Below are positions 34,301 through 42,974 of a stretch of 64,000 bases of DNA, piece by piece (the first letter of the stretch is position 1; each line of letters starts with the position of its first letter). Source of the stretch: an uncultured Myxococcales bacterium (GTDB lineage Bacteria; Myxococcota_A; UBA9042). The notes under the pieces were generated by a model. The model saw nothing but the letters and a program-made list of their open reading frames with translations. It ran no database searches and was not told the origin of the DNA. The position numbers were made by a program, and so were the translations under genes. Location of the stretch: positions 1-64,000 of the forward strand of contig CAIYWC010000181.1 in the NCBI GenBank assembly GCA_903929795.1, given 5' to 3'.

Positions 34301-35119
34301 GCACAGGTCCTTGGTGCAGCTGATGCCGTCGTCGCACTTGCTGACGTCAAAACCCTTGCAGGCGTCGGCCTTGCAGTCCTGAACGCAGGTGTCCTTGGTC
34401 TCGCCCAGCGTCGCGCACGGGCTGCAGACACCGTCGCCGCAAAAGCCGCAGTCGACCGGGCAGTTGACGAAATTCTCGCCCTTGTCGCACGTGCAGTTGC
34501 CGCACGCGGTGCCGCAGTCGACGGGGCACGCGACCGGCCCGCCGTCCTCGGGCTCGCAGACGCCGTTGCCGCACGCCTGTTTTTTGCAGTCCTCGGCGCA
34601 GGTTTGCGGCGATTCGCCTTTGTCGCACTTGCCGTTGCCGCACGCACTGCCGCAATCAAGCGGGCAGCTCGTCGGGTTTTCGCCGCAGTCATAGCCTTTG
34701 CAGATGCCGTCTCCGCACGCGCCGCAGCAGTCCACGGCGCAGGTCTTGGGGCCTTCGCCGGGCTCGCAGATGCCGTCGCCGCAGCCCGCGCAGTCGACGC
34801 TGCAGGTGGCGACCGTCTCCCCGCACGCGCTGTCGCACTTGCCGTTGCCGCACACGCACGCACTGACGTCCGGCGCAACGTCAACCGCCACGTCCGGTGC
34901 CGCGTCCGGTGCTGCGTCAGGTGCGTCGGCGGCCGCGACGTCGGGCGTGTCCGCAACCGTCGTGTCCGTCGCCGCCACGTCGGACGCGTCCACCGTCGCG
35001 TCTGCGTCGTTCGATTGATCCGGTGCCGCCGCGTCCTGCCCGCACGCCCAAGCTGACGCCGCCAAGCCCGCCAGCAGCAGCCAACGCGCCGCTACGGCCA
35101 CCGTCCTTTTGTCCCGCAT
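31307..35119 (-). CDS. giant Cys-rich repeat lipoprotein with four DUF1566 domains
   Basis: A 1270-residue exported lipoprotein. Signal ending SAWAC (lipobox), then an Asp/Ala/Pro/Thr linker. About seven CGNGxCxxGExxxxCxxDC units occupy roughly residues 85-260. About a dozen CTDC repeats (CDDGxxCTxDxC) follow to about 640. Then come four DUF1566-type domains, each with a TGLxW start, an SDWRLPTLAEL-like core and an RCVRG end. One CTDC unit sits between the second and third. DUF1566 domains occur in secreted, fimbrial and C-type-lectin-like proteins and probably bind ligands. Start ATG 35119 has GGAGGG upstream, giving a cleaner signal than the longer form. Probably a surface adhesin (inference). 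Confidence 0.88.
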   Translation of the reverse strand: MRDKRTVAVAARWLLLAGLAASAWACGQDAAAPDQSNDADATVDASDVAATDTTVADTPDVAAADAPDAAPDAAPDVAVDVAPDVSACVCGNGKCDSACGETVATCSVDCAGCGDGICEPGEGPKTCAVDCCGACGDGICKGYDCGENPTSCPLDCGSACGNGKCDKGESPQTCAEDCKKQACGNGVCEPEDGGPVACPVDCGTACGNCTCDKGENFVNCPVDCGFCGDGVCSPCATLGETKDTCVQDCKADACKGFDVSKCDDGISCTKDLCGSNGACLNLITPGACVDGSACTDDACDLGLGCTHAKLSCDDGEPCTVDSCDPATGCAHTATGAPCDDGDPCTTDEVCTAKGCLASTAKGCDDGQVCTIDKCQGTLCVHLPATATCEDGNVCSINDFCKAGACEPGGPLNCDDGDDCTVDFCQAGCKHAANLGKCDDSNVCTNDFCDSLTGCIHLANTATCTDGEACTVGDACADSACQPGPVKPCDDGIACTKDYCDGGVCKFTAGSAGCDDANPCTDDACSANSGCVHTANANTCDDGDGCTVKDFCKDSVCQPGATRDCSDGTTCTNDDCVSGACVHTAVGGTCDDGNACTLSDTCQTGTCVGGAAINCDDGNSCTAESCDPANGCATSLVANGAACPVGVCEFGVCAVQCPAGTLKIDLDDGGVSKTVCAFTYPIWGQRPLSPANYTDKGDGTIYDAQTSLIWQQTAPTATSGWDAAVADCDALVLGGKSDWRLPTLAELESLVDYGKAGPALNSTLFGSAVVTDWSAERMPAPWNSYAWQIDFSSGAFGNFDAANSNHHRCVRGGRSSDSALSQRFRDNGNGSVTDLATALTWQRTLRSGSRSKVNGEALCQGLVLGGGNWRSPTIRELVSLHDTGTTNAWMDASAFPDTPAVTYWTSTFTPASTSVGWYVDNSSSAGSGTTGVSAQYGTRCVRDTGACVTAGDCDDFNPCTTESCGAGGVCGHAPVADNTICGGTGACQAGWCACPADTTAVADDSDVVCAFDYPVWGNRPLTPNTLIDNGNSTVSDSMTGLTWEKSPDSSIYTWNGARDYCNALNLNNKTDWRMPTVAELETLVDYNVNYWSGSTVAGLNSTPVWTALAAPGGKHWTTEFYWGASAVTSGWQGLRCVRGQPATQPYAQRFTDKGDGTVLDKGTGLVWQQDANSPPSPLAGSVTYCTGLALAGGGWRLPNIREAASLLYRVDPASTILMDLTVFPTATAGWTWSSTPRHGSTTDAWQINTGITVPGTYFDTATDAVTVRCVR

Positions 35120-35178
35120 GTGCCCTCCAGCCAAGCGCACCGCCGCGCCGGCGAGGTGCCCCGTTGTCCATGTCCGGG

Positions 35179-35207
35179 ATTTTGGACCCGCGCCCCGGCC
35201 GAGTCAA
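35179..35207 (-). promoter_or_regulatory. candidate promoter TTGACT-17-CAAAAT for the giant lipoprotein
   Basis: TTGACT (35202-35207) and CAAAAT (35179-35184) on the minus strand are 17 bases apart, 60 bases before the start at 35119. Both boxes are near-consensus. Confidence 0.5.
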
Positions 35208-35245
35208 GGCGCAGCCCCTGAGATTGATGAAGAAATTGCCACAGC

Positions 35246-35274
35246 TTGACCGCCCGGATCGCCCGCGCCAGACT
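35246..35274 (+). promoter_or_regulatory. candidate promoter TTGACC-17-CAGACT for the GH92 gene
   Basis: TTGACC (35246-35251) is followed after 17 bases by CAGACT, 53 bases before ATG 35328. It shares the unusual CAGACT box with three other upstream regions in this window. Confidence 0.5.
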
Positions 35275-35327
35275 GCCCTGCCGGTCCAACAGGCGCTGGT
35301 GCGGCTGCGACGCGGGTGAGGTGGACA

Positions 35328-37703
35328 ATGCGGAAAATTCAAGCGTGGTTTTGGGCACTTGCATGGGCGCTCGCAGCGTGCAGCTCGCCGGCGGCGGCAC
35401 CTGCGGCGGACGCGACGGATGCGGCCGTCGACGCAGCTGCGGATTCAGCCGACACCGTCGAGCTGCCGCAAATCGTCACCAACCCCATCGCCTACGTCGA
35501 CCCGCGCCTGGGCAGCGGCGGCTACGCGTTCGCGTTCGGCAGCGCGTTCCCGGGCGCCACGGCGCCCAACGGCATGATGCGCGTTGGCCCCGACACGTCT
35601 GGACCGTATGGAACCATTGGATTTTTGCACTTCGACGGTTACTGGGGCGGCGACGACACGATTGAGGCGTTCTCGCACATGCACCTGCACGGCACGGGCT
35701 CGCAGGATTTTGGCACGCTGGGGATTATGCCGACGACGCAGTTTGACCCGAGCAAGCTGCACGCGAGCGATTATGCGGCGACGTTCAAAAAGTCCAACGA
35801 AAACGCGGTGCCAGGGTCCTACGATGTGACGCTCGACAATGGCATCCGCGCGGTTTTTGCCGCCAACACCCACACCGCCTACGAAACATTCACTTTCCCG
35901 ACCGGCAGCACCCGCACGCTCGTCATCGACCTGAGCCACTCGCTGTCGTCGGTGCAAGACAGCGCGCTGAACATCGACGCCGCCGGCAGCGCGCTGAGCG
36001 GCTTCATCCGCACAAGCGGCGGCATGTCCGGCGGCTACACGCTCTATTTCGTGATTTTGGCAATGACTCCGGTCTCGAAGCGAACACTATGGGCGAATAG
36101 CACGCCGCTCCCGGACGCGCAGACAGTGGCGACGGGAAAGGACACTGGAGTCGCATTGCAGTTCTTCGATGATGGGGCGCCGGTCAACGTGGCGGTGGGC
36201 ATCTCGCTTGTTTCCACTGACAATGCGCACCACAACATGGACAACGAACTGGAAGTCCTACAAATGGCGACCGCTCCGGGAATGCCCAATGGCTCGAGCG
36301 ATGCCTGGACCCCACGCCTCCGAACCCTCACTGTCACCGGCGGCAGCGAGGATCAACGCAAACTCTTCTACTCCAGCCTCCACCACCTTTTTGTCATGCC
36401 CGGCGCATACAGCGACAACGACGGCAGCTTCACCTACGCCGGCAAGACGCAAAACACCAATGGCTTTAAGTTCTTGACCGACATCTCCGGCTGGGACATC
36501 TACCGCACGGCGATGCCGCTTTATGACCTCATCGCGCCGGATTTGGCGCTGGATATCGTGCAATCCATGCACGCGATGGCGAAAATCACCGGCAATTTTC
36601 CCAAGTGGCCGCTCGCCGCCAGCGACGCCGGTTCAATGATTGGCGCCGCCGCCGACGTGATGATCGCCGACGCGTATCTTAAGGGAATCACTGGATTTGA
36701 CACCGCCGACGTCTACAAGCGCCTGCGCGACGCGGCGCTCTTGGCCGACCTGCCCGCTGGCGAAGGCCGCGGTGGCCGCGACGATTTTGCCGATTATGCC
36801 GCCAACAGTTTCGTTCACGTCGGTCATGGCTCCGCGGTTTCTTTAACGTGTGAGCTGAACCAGGATGATTTTGCCCTGGCCAATCTGGCAACCGCGCTTG
36901 GCATGGCCGATGACGCGACCGTGCTGATGGCGCGATCCCACGGTTATCAAAAGCTTTTTGACCCAGCGACCGGCTTTTTGCGCGGGCGGGAGGACGACGG
37001 CACGATCACCAATCCCAACTTCAAGCCTGAAGTCTTTGACAATTCCGCCGAATTTGTCGAAGCCGACGCCTACCAATCGCAATTTTGTGCGCAATGGGAC
37101 GCCGACGGCATGGCGCAGCTCTGGGGCGGCAAGGCCAAGCTCGTGGCGGCACTGGAGGATCTCTTTGAGAAATCCAAGGTTGAGCGCGAGCAGGCGGTGG
37201 CGGACGCCAAGGCCGATCCGACGAGCGACGGCAACGTGCTGGCGATGAACCTGCCGCCGAAATATTACTTTGGTGGCAACGAGCCGGATATCCACTATCC
37301 GTGGCTTTTCGCCCAGCTGGGTCGGCCGGATTTGACCCAGAAATGGGTGCCGTGGGCGATGCAGGCGTATTTTCACAACGGCGTGGACGGCTTGCCCGGG
37401 AACGACGACGGCGGCACGATGACCGCGTGGTACGTCTGGGGCGCGCTGGGGCTGTATCCGGTGCCGGGCAGCGACCGTTATTTGCTCGGCTCGCCGCAAT
37501 TTCCGCGGGTCGATATTCAACTCAAAACCGGGACGTTCAGCGTCATCGCCAACGGCGTCTCGGCGCAGAACCTCTACGTGCAGGACGCGACGCTCAACGG
37601 CAAGCCGCTGAATTCAGCCGTGATTCATCATGCGGACCTGCAGCCCGGCGGTTCGCTGGTGCTGACGATGGGTCCGGCGGCGAGCACGTGGGGGCAAAAC
37701 TAA
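35328..37703 (+). CDS. glycoside hydrolase family 92 alpha-mannosidase, lipoprotein
   Basis: A 791-residue GH92 enzyme, the family of calcium-dependent exo-acting alpha-mannosidases that trim mannose from glycans. Lipobox LAACSS (about residue 19), Asp/Ala linker, then the family's N-terminal beta domain (YVDPRLGSGGYAFAFG, PGATAPNGMMRVGPDT, FSHMHLHGTG). A helical barrel follows with the catalytic-site blocks GGNEPDIHYPWLF and GNDDGGTMTAWYVWGALGLYPV. Length is typical. ATG 35328 has GAGGTGG upstream. It is divergent from the giant Cys-rich lipoprotein. It probably releases mannose from host, prey or fungal glycoproteins at the cell surface; the exact linkage preference cannot be read from sequence. 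Confidence 0.95.
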   Translation: MRKIQAWFWALAWALAACSSPAAAPAADATDAAVDAAADSADTVELPQIVTNPIAYVDPRLGSGGYAFAFGSAFPGATAPNGMMRVGPDTSGPYGTIGFLHFDGYWGGDDTIEAFSHMHLHGTGSQDFGTLGIMPTTQFDPSKLHASDYAATFKKSNENAVPGSYDVTLDNGIRAVFAANTHTAYETFTFPTGSTRTLVIDLSHSLSSVQDSALNIDAAGSALSGFIRTSGGMSGGYTLYFVILAMTPVSKRTLWANSTPLPDAQTVATGKDTGVALQFFDDGAPVNVAVGISLVSTDNAHHNMDNELEVLQMATAPGMPNGSSDAWTPRLRTLTVTGGSEDQRKLFYSSLHHLFVMPGAYSDNDGSFTYAGKTQNTNGFKFLTDISGWDIYRTAMPLYDLIAPDLALDIVQSMHAMAKITGNFPKWPLAASDAGSMIGAAADVMIADAYLKGITGFDTADVYKRLRDAALLADLPAGEGRGGRDDFADYAANSFVHVGHGSAVSLTCELNQDDFALANLATALGMADDATVLMARSHGYQKLFDPATGFLRGREDDGTITNPNFKPEVFDNSAEFVEADAYQSQFCAQWDADGMAQLWGGKAKLVAALEDLFEKSKVEREQAVADAKADPTSDGNVLAMNLPPKYYFGGNEPDIHYPWLFAQLGRPDLTQKWVPWAMQAYFHNGVDGLPGNDDGGTMTAWYVWGALGLYPVPGSDRYLLGSPQFPRVDIQLKTGTFSVIANGVSAQNLYVQDATLNGKPLNSAVIHHADLQPGGSLVLTMGPAASTWGQN

Positions 37704-37716
37704 CCGCCAACCATTC

Positions 37717-37740
37717 TGGCGTTGTCCAACGCCATATTTT
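37717..37740 (+). terminator. probable intrinsic terminator after the GH92 gene
   Basis: TGGCGTTG and CAACGCCA form a perfect 8-bp stem with a 2-base loop, followed by TATTTT, 13 bases after the stop codon. It sits between convergent genes and could act on both, but the T-tract is on the plus strand only. Confidence 0.6.
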
Positions 37741-37750
37741 GTCGGTGTGT

Positions 37751-38710
37751 CTACGGCAGGTTCGCCACCGACGGCACCGGCAGATCGCGCCAGACAACCA
37801 CGCGCACGCGCGCCGCAACCTCGAGCGACACGTGCGCGTAGGGCGCCACGGGCAGGTCCTCGCCTTCCAGCACGACGACGTCCGGCACCGCGCCATTGCG
37901 CCACGCAAGCTTGGTCAGCTCACCGTGCCAGACGTGCGGCGGACCGATCCGCCCCAGCAGCAGCCCCGGCAGGCTGGCCTGCGTCGCCATCGGCCCCAGC
38001 TCAGAAAACACTGCGTGGACGGTATCTTGCGCGACTGTGTCCACGCCTGGAAACGGCGCGACCATGCCAAAAAAACTGGGCAGCGCGCTCAGCACGCCCG
38101 CGGTAAAGCCCGGCAGCGTCAGCGGCTCCGGCTCGGCGTCAAACGGCCCGACGATCGCCTCAAACCGCTCCGGCTCGAATGACTGGACCGCCACCTTGGC
38201 GAGCAGCCCCGCCAGACCCATCTGTGCGCCGAGCTTTTGCGCCCGGATGTCGCGGTGCAGCCGCCCGGGCGCGCCCAGGCTCGCTGTCAGGCCCCACGCT
38301 TCCGGCAAGTCGCCGATCCGCGCGCGCAGGACCGGCACGCGCCGAATCCGCCGCACGCCTTTGCCCCACGAATACAGGATACGCGTCAGCATCGCCGCCG
38401 GGTTCTCGTTGCCCGTCAGCGCCGAGGCGATCGTGTGCAGGCGCCCCACCGGCAGCATCAGCAGCGGCGGCAGGGCGTCCAGCTGGCCGGCGCGGGCAAA
38501 GCGCGTCAGGACCTGGCTGACCGTACCGTCGCCGCCGGCAATCACCAGCAGTTCCGCAGGGTTCTTGGCCAAATCCAGGACCAGCCGATCGATCGCGTCC
38601 GGGTGCTCCGCGACGGTCAGCCGCAGCCGGGAGGTCGTGGACGCCAAAGCTTCAAGCAAATCAGGCGCTTGAGCGTTTCCCGCCTTGGGATTCAGAAGTG
38701 CCGCGCGCAT
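37751..38710 (-). CDS. diacylglycerol/sphingosine kinase-family lipid kinase
   Basis: A 319-residue protein with the diacylglycerol kinase catalytic fold. N-terminal LNPKAGNAQ nucleotide-binding motif, then LLVIAGGDGTVSQV with the invariant GGDGT, and PVGRLHTIASAL replacing the usual PxGTGND stretch. The C-terminal half contains a beta-sandwich with a hydrophobic groove. Family members phosphorylate diacylglycerol, sphingoid bases or undecaprenol-like lipids. The altered GTGN segment could shift specificity. Single gene, with a TTGACG-18-TAGACA promoter-like motif 38 bases upstream. Convergent with the GH92 gene. Confidence 0.85.
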   Translation of the reverse strand: MRAALLNPKAGNAQAPDLLEALASTTSRLRLTVAEHPDAIDRLVLDLAKNPAELLVIAGGDGTVSQVLTRFARAGQLDALPPLLMLPVGRLHTIASALTGNENPAAMLTRILYSWGKGVRRIRRVPVLRARIGDLPEAWGLTASLGAPGRLHRDIRAQKLGAQMGLAGLLAKVAVQSFEPERFEAIVGPFDAEPEPLTLPGFTAGVLSALPSFFGMVAPFPGVDTVAQDTVHAVFSELGPMATQASLPGLLLGRIGPPHVWHGELTKLAWRNGAVPDVVVLEGEDLPVAPYAHVSLEVAARVRVVVWRDLPVPSVANLP

Positions 38711-38747
38711 GCCAAACCTTGCCGGGGCACGAGCCGTGCCGCGCGGT

Positions 38748-38777
38748 TGTCTACGCGCCGAACGGCCACGGCGTCAA
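38748..38777 (-). promoter_or_regulatory. candidate promoter TTGACG-18-TAGACA for the lipid kinase
   Basis: TTGACG (38772-38777) and TAGACA (38748-38753) on the minus strand are 18 bases apart, 37 bases before the start codon. Confidence 0.4.
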
Positions 38778-38842
38778 CTCCCGCGCGCCACGCGCTTGTC
38801 ACCCGCCGCGGTTTCAACAACGATGCGGGGCCGAGGCGAGCG

Positions 38843-39253
38843 ATGGACGACGATCTGGATTTTTTGACCGAAGACGCGGGACAGCCCGCTGCGGCGACGG
38901 CGCTGGAAGCTGTGCGTTCCGAGCTGCTGGACTGGGCCGCGGCGGCGCTGGCGGCGCGCCATGTACACCTGCGGGCCACACGCGGCACGCAGCACGTCGC
39001 CCACGCGCGGCGGGACCTGGACGCGCATACCCGGCACCTGCACAACGCGCTCGTGCGCAGCGACCCGGCGGAGCTGGCGACCTACCTGCGCTGGGCCGCC
39101 CAGCAGCCGCTGCACGCGCACCTGGCCGATGATCTGGCGATTTTGCTTGAGGCCATCCAGCGTTTCGTGCCGCCACCGCACGCCGCGGCCTGTTGCGCGC
39201 TCCTGACCGCGGCGGACAGCCAGACCGTTGCGAGCCGGTCGCCGAGCAGGTAG
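38843..39253 (+). CDS. hypothetical small helical protein
   Basis: A 136-residue soluble protein: an acidic N terminus (MDDDLDFLTEDAG), then an Ala/His/Leu-rich helical region with many His (HVHLRATRGTQHVAHARRD type) and a Cys-Cys near the end. No family recognised. The His-rich helix could bind metal or heme, but there is no CxxCH. Start ATG 38843 follows GAGGCGAG. It precedes the AgmX-like gene by 57 bases and overlaps its likely promoter. Confidence 0.65.
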   Translation: MDDDLDFLTEDAGQPAAATALEAVRSELLDWAAAALAARHVHLRATRGTQHVAHARRDLDAHTRHLHNALVRSDPAELATYLRWAAQQPLHAHLADDLAILLEAIQRFVPPPHAAACCALLTAADSQTVASRSPSR

Positions 39254-39256
39254 TAT
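39228..39256 (+). promoter_or_regulatory. candidate promoter TTGCGA-17-TAGTAT for the AgmX-like gene
   Basis: TTGCGA (39228-39233) and TAGTAT (39251-39256) are 17 bases apart, 55 bases before ATG 39311. The -10 box overlaps the stop codon of the upstream gene. Confidence 0.4.
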
Positions 39257-39310
39257 CGGGCGTTTGTTATGCGTCCGCCGGCGGTCGCCCTCCCAAGAGC
39301 AGGTCCATCC

Positions 39311-41572
39311 ATGAAGATTACGTGCCCCGCTTGCAACGCCAGCTATCGGCTGCCCGATGAGAAGATCCAGGGCAAGAACCGGATATTCAAGATCAACTGC
39401 AAGCGCTGCGGCGCGGAGATTCGCGTTCGCGGCGTGGAGACGGCGGATGAGGCGGGCCGCACGACGCTACCGTTCGCGCTGAGCGAATCCATGGCGCAGC
39501 CCGCGCCGCCCGCGCCGATTTGGTTTTGCGGCATCGACGGCAAGCAGGTCGGCCCGCTGACCCAGGCTGAAGTGTCGGATCACATCCTGGCGGGACGTTT
39601 GGGCCCGGAAGACCTGGTGTGGCGCAAGGGTTTTGACGCGTGGAAGCCGGTGCGCAACGTGCCGCCGTTTGAGGATCTGGTCGCGGGCTCGCCGGCCACG
39701 GCCGCGGCGGGCGTGCATGGGCGTGCCCCGCGGCGCGCGCAGACGCTGGAGCTCTCGTCGGCGATGATCGAGCTGCTGGTCAAGCTGGACAACCAGGGGA
39801 CGGAGCCGCCTGCGGCGCCGCCGCCGCCGCAAGTGAAAGAGTCGATCGCCGTGCCGCCCGTGTTGCCTGAGGAGCTGCCGCCGGCGGTGCCGGAGCCGCA
39901 GGCTGCCGCGGAAGTGCCGCCGCCGATCGCCGTGGCCGAGGCCGTGCCGGAGCTGCCGCCGGCCATTCCGGAGCCGGTCGCCGCGCCGGAGGTCTCGCCC
40001 GCAGCTGCCGCACCGACGCCCGCGAGCGTCAGCGCGATCGCGCCCGCCTTGCCGCCGCGCCAGACCGGTGCGACGCCCAGCGGTTTGTCGCCCGCGCGCT
40101 CGGTCAGCCGGGACAACATCAAGATCGGCGTGGCCAAGGCGGAAGCGCCCAAAGCAGAAGTGACGCCGCCGGCCGTGGAACCCGCCGCCCGGACGACGGT
40201 TGGCTACGCCGCCGCCGCAGCCGCGACCGACGCTGCCAAGCCTGCCGGCAAGCCCGAGGCGAACAAGCCCGCGGCCGCCAAAGCACCGGACAAGGGCAGC
40301 AAGCCGGTTGCCGCCAAGCCGGCTGATCCGGCGCCGAAAACGGTGACGCCGGTCAAGCCTGTCGCGCCCGGCGCGGCTGGCGCGGCCAAGAAATCGGGTG
40401 GATCTGGGCTGATTGTGGGCGTCTCGCTGGGCGTCGTGGCAGCCGTAGTCGGCATCATCGCGCTGCGCGGAGGCGGGACCACGCCGCCCGTGCCTGCCGA
40501 GACTGCCGTCGAGACCGCTGCCCCCGTGGCTGCCGTGACCCCGCCGCCGGCACCCGCGCCGGCACCGGTTCCGCCCGCGCCGACACCGACGGTGGCCGCA
40601 GCTCCGGCAGCCGACGCGGCAATCGCCGCAGCTCCCGACGCCAGCGCCGACGCAGCTGCCACCGGAACCGCCGAGGCCACCGCCGCTGCGGACAAAGCTG
40701 CTGCACAAGCCAAGGTTGCGGAAGCCGCTGTCGCGCAGGCCAAGGACGCCGAGAAAAAAGCAGCTGCGGACAAGGCTGCCGCGGACGCCAAAGAAGCGGA
40801 GAGCAAGAAAGCCGAGGCCAAGAAAGTCGCGGAAGCCAAGGAAGCCGAGAAAAAAGCTGCGAAAGAAAAGGAGAAAGAAGGCAACAGCAAGAAGCGCACC
40901 GCGGAAGAGAAGAAGGCCGAGGCCAAGAAAGCTGCGGAAGAGAAGAAAGCGGCCGCCAAGGCGGAGAAGCTCGCGGCGGCCAAGGCGGACAAGAAAGCAG
41001 CGGCGGAAAAGGCGGCTTCCGCCAAAGCGGAAAAAGCAGCCAAGGCGGCGGATGCCAAGCGCGCGGCGGCGGAGAAGGCGGACGCGGCCAAGAAGGCGGC
41101 GGCGGACAAGGCTGAAGCGGCCAAGGTCGCGGATGCGTCGAAGAAGGCGGCCAAGCCGGCGGGCGATGACGACGAGCTGGACGCGATCCTGGCCAAGCAC
41201 AAGGGCGGCAAGGAAGCGCCGGCGAAGGCGGACAAGAAAGCGGCGGCGGAGCCCGAGCCCGAGCCCGCGAAGAAAGAAGAGAAGGAAGGCCCGGCGCTGT
41301 CGCAGGGTCAGGTCGATGCCGTGGCGGCGCGCGCGTCGCAAAAGGTCATCCGCTGCTACATGCTGTACGCCGACGTCGACGGCGGCGAGGAGACCATCAA
41401 GGTGCAGCTGATGGTCAACTCGGACGGCAGCGTCGCGAGCTCCAAGGTCCAGGGCAAGCACGCGGCCGATCAGGTCGGCAAGTGCGTCTCGGAAGCGGTC
41501 AAGGTCCTGCAGTTTCCGCAATCCAGCGGTGCGGCCAAGAAGTACATGGTCCGCTACGGCGTGGGCGGTTAG
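39311..41572 (+). CDS. AgmX/GltJ-like zinc-ribbon, GYF-domain, TonB-type membrane protein
   Basis: A 753-residue protein with the modular order of Myxococcus AgmX/GltJ. An MJ0042-type zinc ribbon lies at the N terminus (Cys5, Cys8, Cys30, Cys33). A GYF_2 domain covers about 70-120 ([14 protein letters not shown], then FDAWKPV). A Pro/Ala-rich linker follows, then one membrane segment near 364-383 and a very long Ala/Lys/Glu-rich helical or PASTA-like periplasmic linker (about 455-660). An AgmX/PglI C-terminal domain (about 662-753, VIRCYML...KYMVRYGVG) ends it. In Myxococcus this protein connects cytoplasmic polarity proteins to the envelope gliding machinery. Here motility or envelope-spanning energy transfer is inference from architecture. 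Confidence 0.85.
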   Translation: MKITCPACNASYRLPDEKIQGKNRIFKINCKRCGAEIRVRGVETADEAGRTTLPFALSESMAQPAPPAPIWFCGIDGKQVGPLTQAEVSDHILAGRLGPEDLVWRKGFDAWKPVRNVPPFEDLVAGSPATAAAGVHGRAPRRAQTLELSSAMIELLVKLDNQGTEPPAAPPPPQVKESIAVPPVLPEELPPAVPEPQAAAEVPPPIAVAEAVPELPPAIPEPVAAPEVSPAAAAPTPASVSAIAPALPPRQTGATPSGLSPARSVSRDNIKIGVAKAEAPKAEVTPPAVEPAARTTVGYAAAAAATDAAKPAGKPEANKPAAAKAPDKGSKPVAAKPADPAPKTVTPVKPVAPGAAGAAKKSGGSGLIVGVSLGVVAAVVGIIALRGGGTTPPVPAETAVETAAPVAAVTPPPAPAPAPVPPAPTPTVAAAPAADAAIAAAPDASADAAATGTAEATAAADKAAAQAKVAEAAVAQAKDAEKKAAADKAAADAKEAESKKAEAKKVAEAKEAEKKAAKEKEKEGNSKKRTAEEKKAEAKKAAEEKKAAAKAEKLAAAKADKKAAAEKAASAKAEKAAKAADAKRAAAEKADAAKKAAADKAEAAKVADASKKAAKPAGDDDELDAILAKHKGGKEAPAKADKKAAAEPEPEPAKKEEKEGPALSQGQVDAVAARASQKVIRCYMLYADVDGGEETIKVQLMVNSDGSVASSKVQGKHAADQVGKCVSEAVKVLQFPQSSGAAKKYMVRYGVGG

Positions 41573-41598
41573 GACTTGCGCGTAATGGGCGGATTCTG

Positions 41599-42234
41599 AT
41601 GGCCTTTTTCCCCCACCGCCCCGGCAGCTTGGAAGTCATCTGCGGCTCCATGTTCAGCGGCAAGAGCGAGGAGCTCATCCGCCGGCTGCGGCTCGCGCGC
41701 ATCGCGCACCAGCGCGTGCAGGTATTCAAGCCGGCGATTGACACGCGCTACGGCGACCAGGAGCTCGTCAGCCACAGCGACTTTCGCATCACCGCGAGCG
41801 CCGTGGCGACTTCCGGCGAAATCCTCAGCCAGGTCCATGACTTGACCGTCGTGATCGGCATCGACGAGGTGCAGTTTTTTGACCCCGGCATCGTCGAGGT
41901 CTGCAACAAGCTGGCCAACCGCGGCAAGCGCGTCATCGTCGCGGGGCTGGACCAGGACTACCGCGGGCGGCCGTTTGCGCCCATGCCGGACCTGATGGCG
42001 GTGGGCGAATACGTGACCAAGCTGCTGGCGGTGTGCGCCGTGTGCGGCGATCCGGCGAACCGCTCACAGCGCATCAAGGGCGGCGACGCGGTCGTGGAGC
42101 TGGGCGCGTCGGACCGCTACGAGGCGCGCTGCCGCCGGCATTTTGAGCCCGAAGAAGACCGCCAAATGGAGCTGCTGAACGAGCGCGCGCTGGCGCTGAA
42201 GCCGCCGAAACGGAGCCACAAACCGCATGAGTGA
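41599..42234 (+). CDS. tdk: thymidine kinase (type II)
   Basis: A 211-residue type II thymidine kinase, which phosphorylates salvaged thymidine with ATP. P-loop GSMFSGKS at residues 16-23. IDEVQFFD is the Walker-B-like/catalytic region, and [14 protein letters not shown] follows. The zinc site is formed by CAVCG and the later CRRHF. Length is normal. Start ATG 41599 has only a weak ribosome binding site (GGGCGG). The end overlaps the next gene, a deoxynucleoside kinase, by 8 bases, so both salvage kinases are made together. Confidence 0.95.
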   Translation: MAFFPHRPGSLEVICGSMFSGKSEELIRRLRLARIAHQRVQVFKPAIDTRYGDQELVSHSDFRITASAVATSGEILSQVHDLTVVIGIDEVQFFDPGIVEVCNKLANRGKRVIVAGLDQDYRGRPFAPMPDLMAVGEYVTKLLAVCAVCGDPANRSQRIKGGDAVVELGASDRYEARCRRHFEPEEDRQMELLNERALALKPPKRSHKPHE

Positions 42235-42895
42235 GCCTGCCGCCGCCCCGCTCGACAACCTGTTCATCGGCATCGCCGGCATCATCGGCGCCGGCAAGTC
42301 GACGCTCGCCACCGCGCTGGGCCGCCACATGGGCCTGGACGTCTACTACGAGCCGGTCGAGGACAACGAGTATCTGGCTGATTTTTATCGAGATACTGCG
42401 CGCTACAGCTTCGCCACGCAGATCTACCTGCTCAACCGCCGGTTCCAGCAGCACCAGGAAATCATCTGGCGCGGCCGGCCGGCGATCCAGGACCGCACGA
42501 TCTACGAGGACGCGATCTTCGCCAAAATGCTCAGTGAAACCGGGCTGATGGAGCCGCGCGACTACCGCACGTACTTGCAGCTCTTCAAGCACATGTCCAA
42601 CTTCATGTGCCGGCCGTCCGCTATCATTTACCTGGACGTCAAGCCGGAGCTGGCGATGGCGCGCATCCAGGAGCGCGCGCGCGGCGTGGAGTCAGGCATT
42701 TCGCTGGCGTACCTCCAAGCGCTGTACGACGAATACGAGCGATTTTTGCATGACATTTCGCACCGCATTCGCACGATTCGCGTCAGCTGGCACGAATACC
42801 GCGACGTGGACGAGATGGCCGAGGTCATCCGCCGCGAGGTGCTGCACGCGACGTTCCTGCGCGAAGTCACGGCCTGGGACGCGCCGTCGCGCTGA
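42227..42895 (+). CDS. deoxynucleoside kinase (deoxyadenosine/deoxyguanosine kinase type)
   Basis: A 222-residue deoxynucleoside kinase of the dCK/dGK/dAK superfamily. P-loop GIIGAGKS at 18-25. [11 protein letters not shown] follows. QDRTIYED contains the conserved DR and acidic residues. The lid has [13 protein letters not shown]. These enzymes convert deoxynucleosides to monophosphates; the sequence does not decide between dA, dG and dC. It overlaps the thymidine kinase gene by 8 bases. An HD-GYP regulator and an adenosine-deaminase-like protein follow, giving the cluster a nucleoside-salvage flavour. Confidence 0.92.
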   Translation: MSEPAAAPLDNLFIGIAGIIGAGKSTLATALGRHMGLDVYYEPVEDNEYLADFYRDTARYSFATQIYLLNRRFQQHQEIIWRGRPAIQDRTIYEDAIFAKMLSETGLMEPRDYRTYLQLFKHMSNFMCRPSAIIYLDVKPELAMARIQERARGVESGISLAYLQALYDEYERFLHDISHRIRTIRVSWHEYRDVDEMAEVIRREVLHATFLREVTAWDAPSR

Positions 42896-42974
42896 CGTCC
42901 GCACAGGGCGAATTCTCGCCAATCGTCCGGCCCCGTGCGAGACTCCGCGGACGTTGCACCGCCAGCGCCAGGCC

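Noticed and set aside
32159-35056. Plus-strand frames with regular Val/Ala or Ser/Gln repeats opposite the giant lipoprotein
   Set aside because: The periodicity is the mirror of the minus-strand Cys-rich repeats, not an independent repeat protein.
39467-41521. 684-codon minus-strand frame opposite the AgmX-like gene
   Set aside because: A Leu/Arg/Gly-rich shadow of the Ala/Lys-rich linker codons; no recognisable features.
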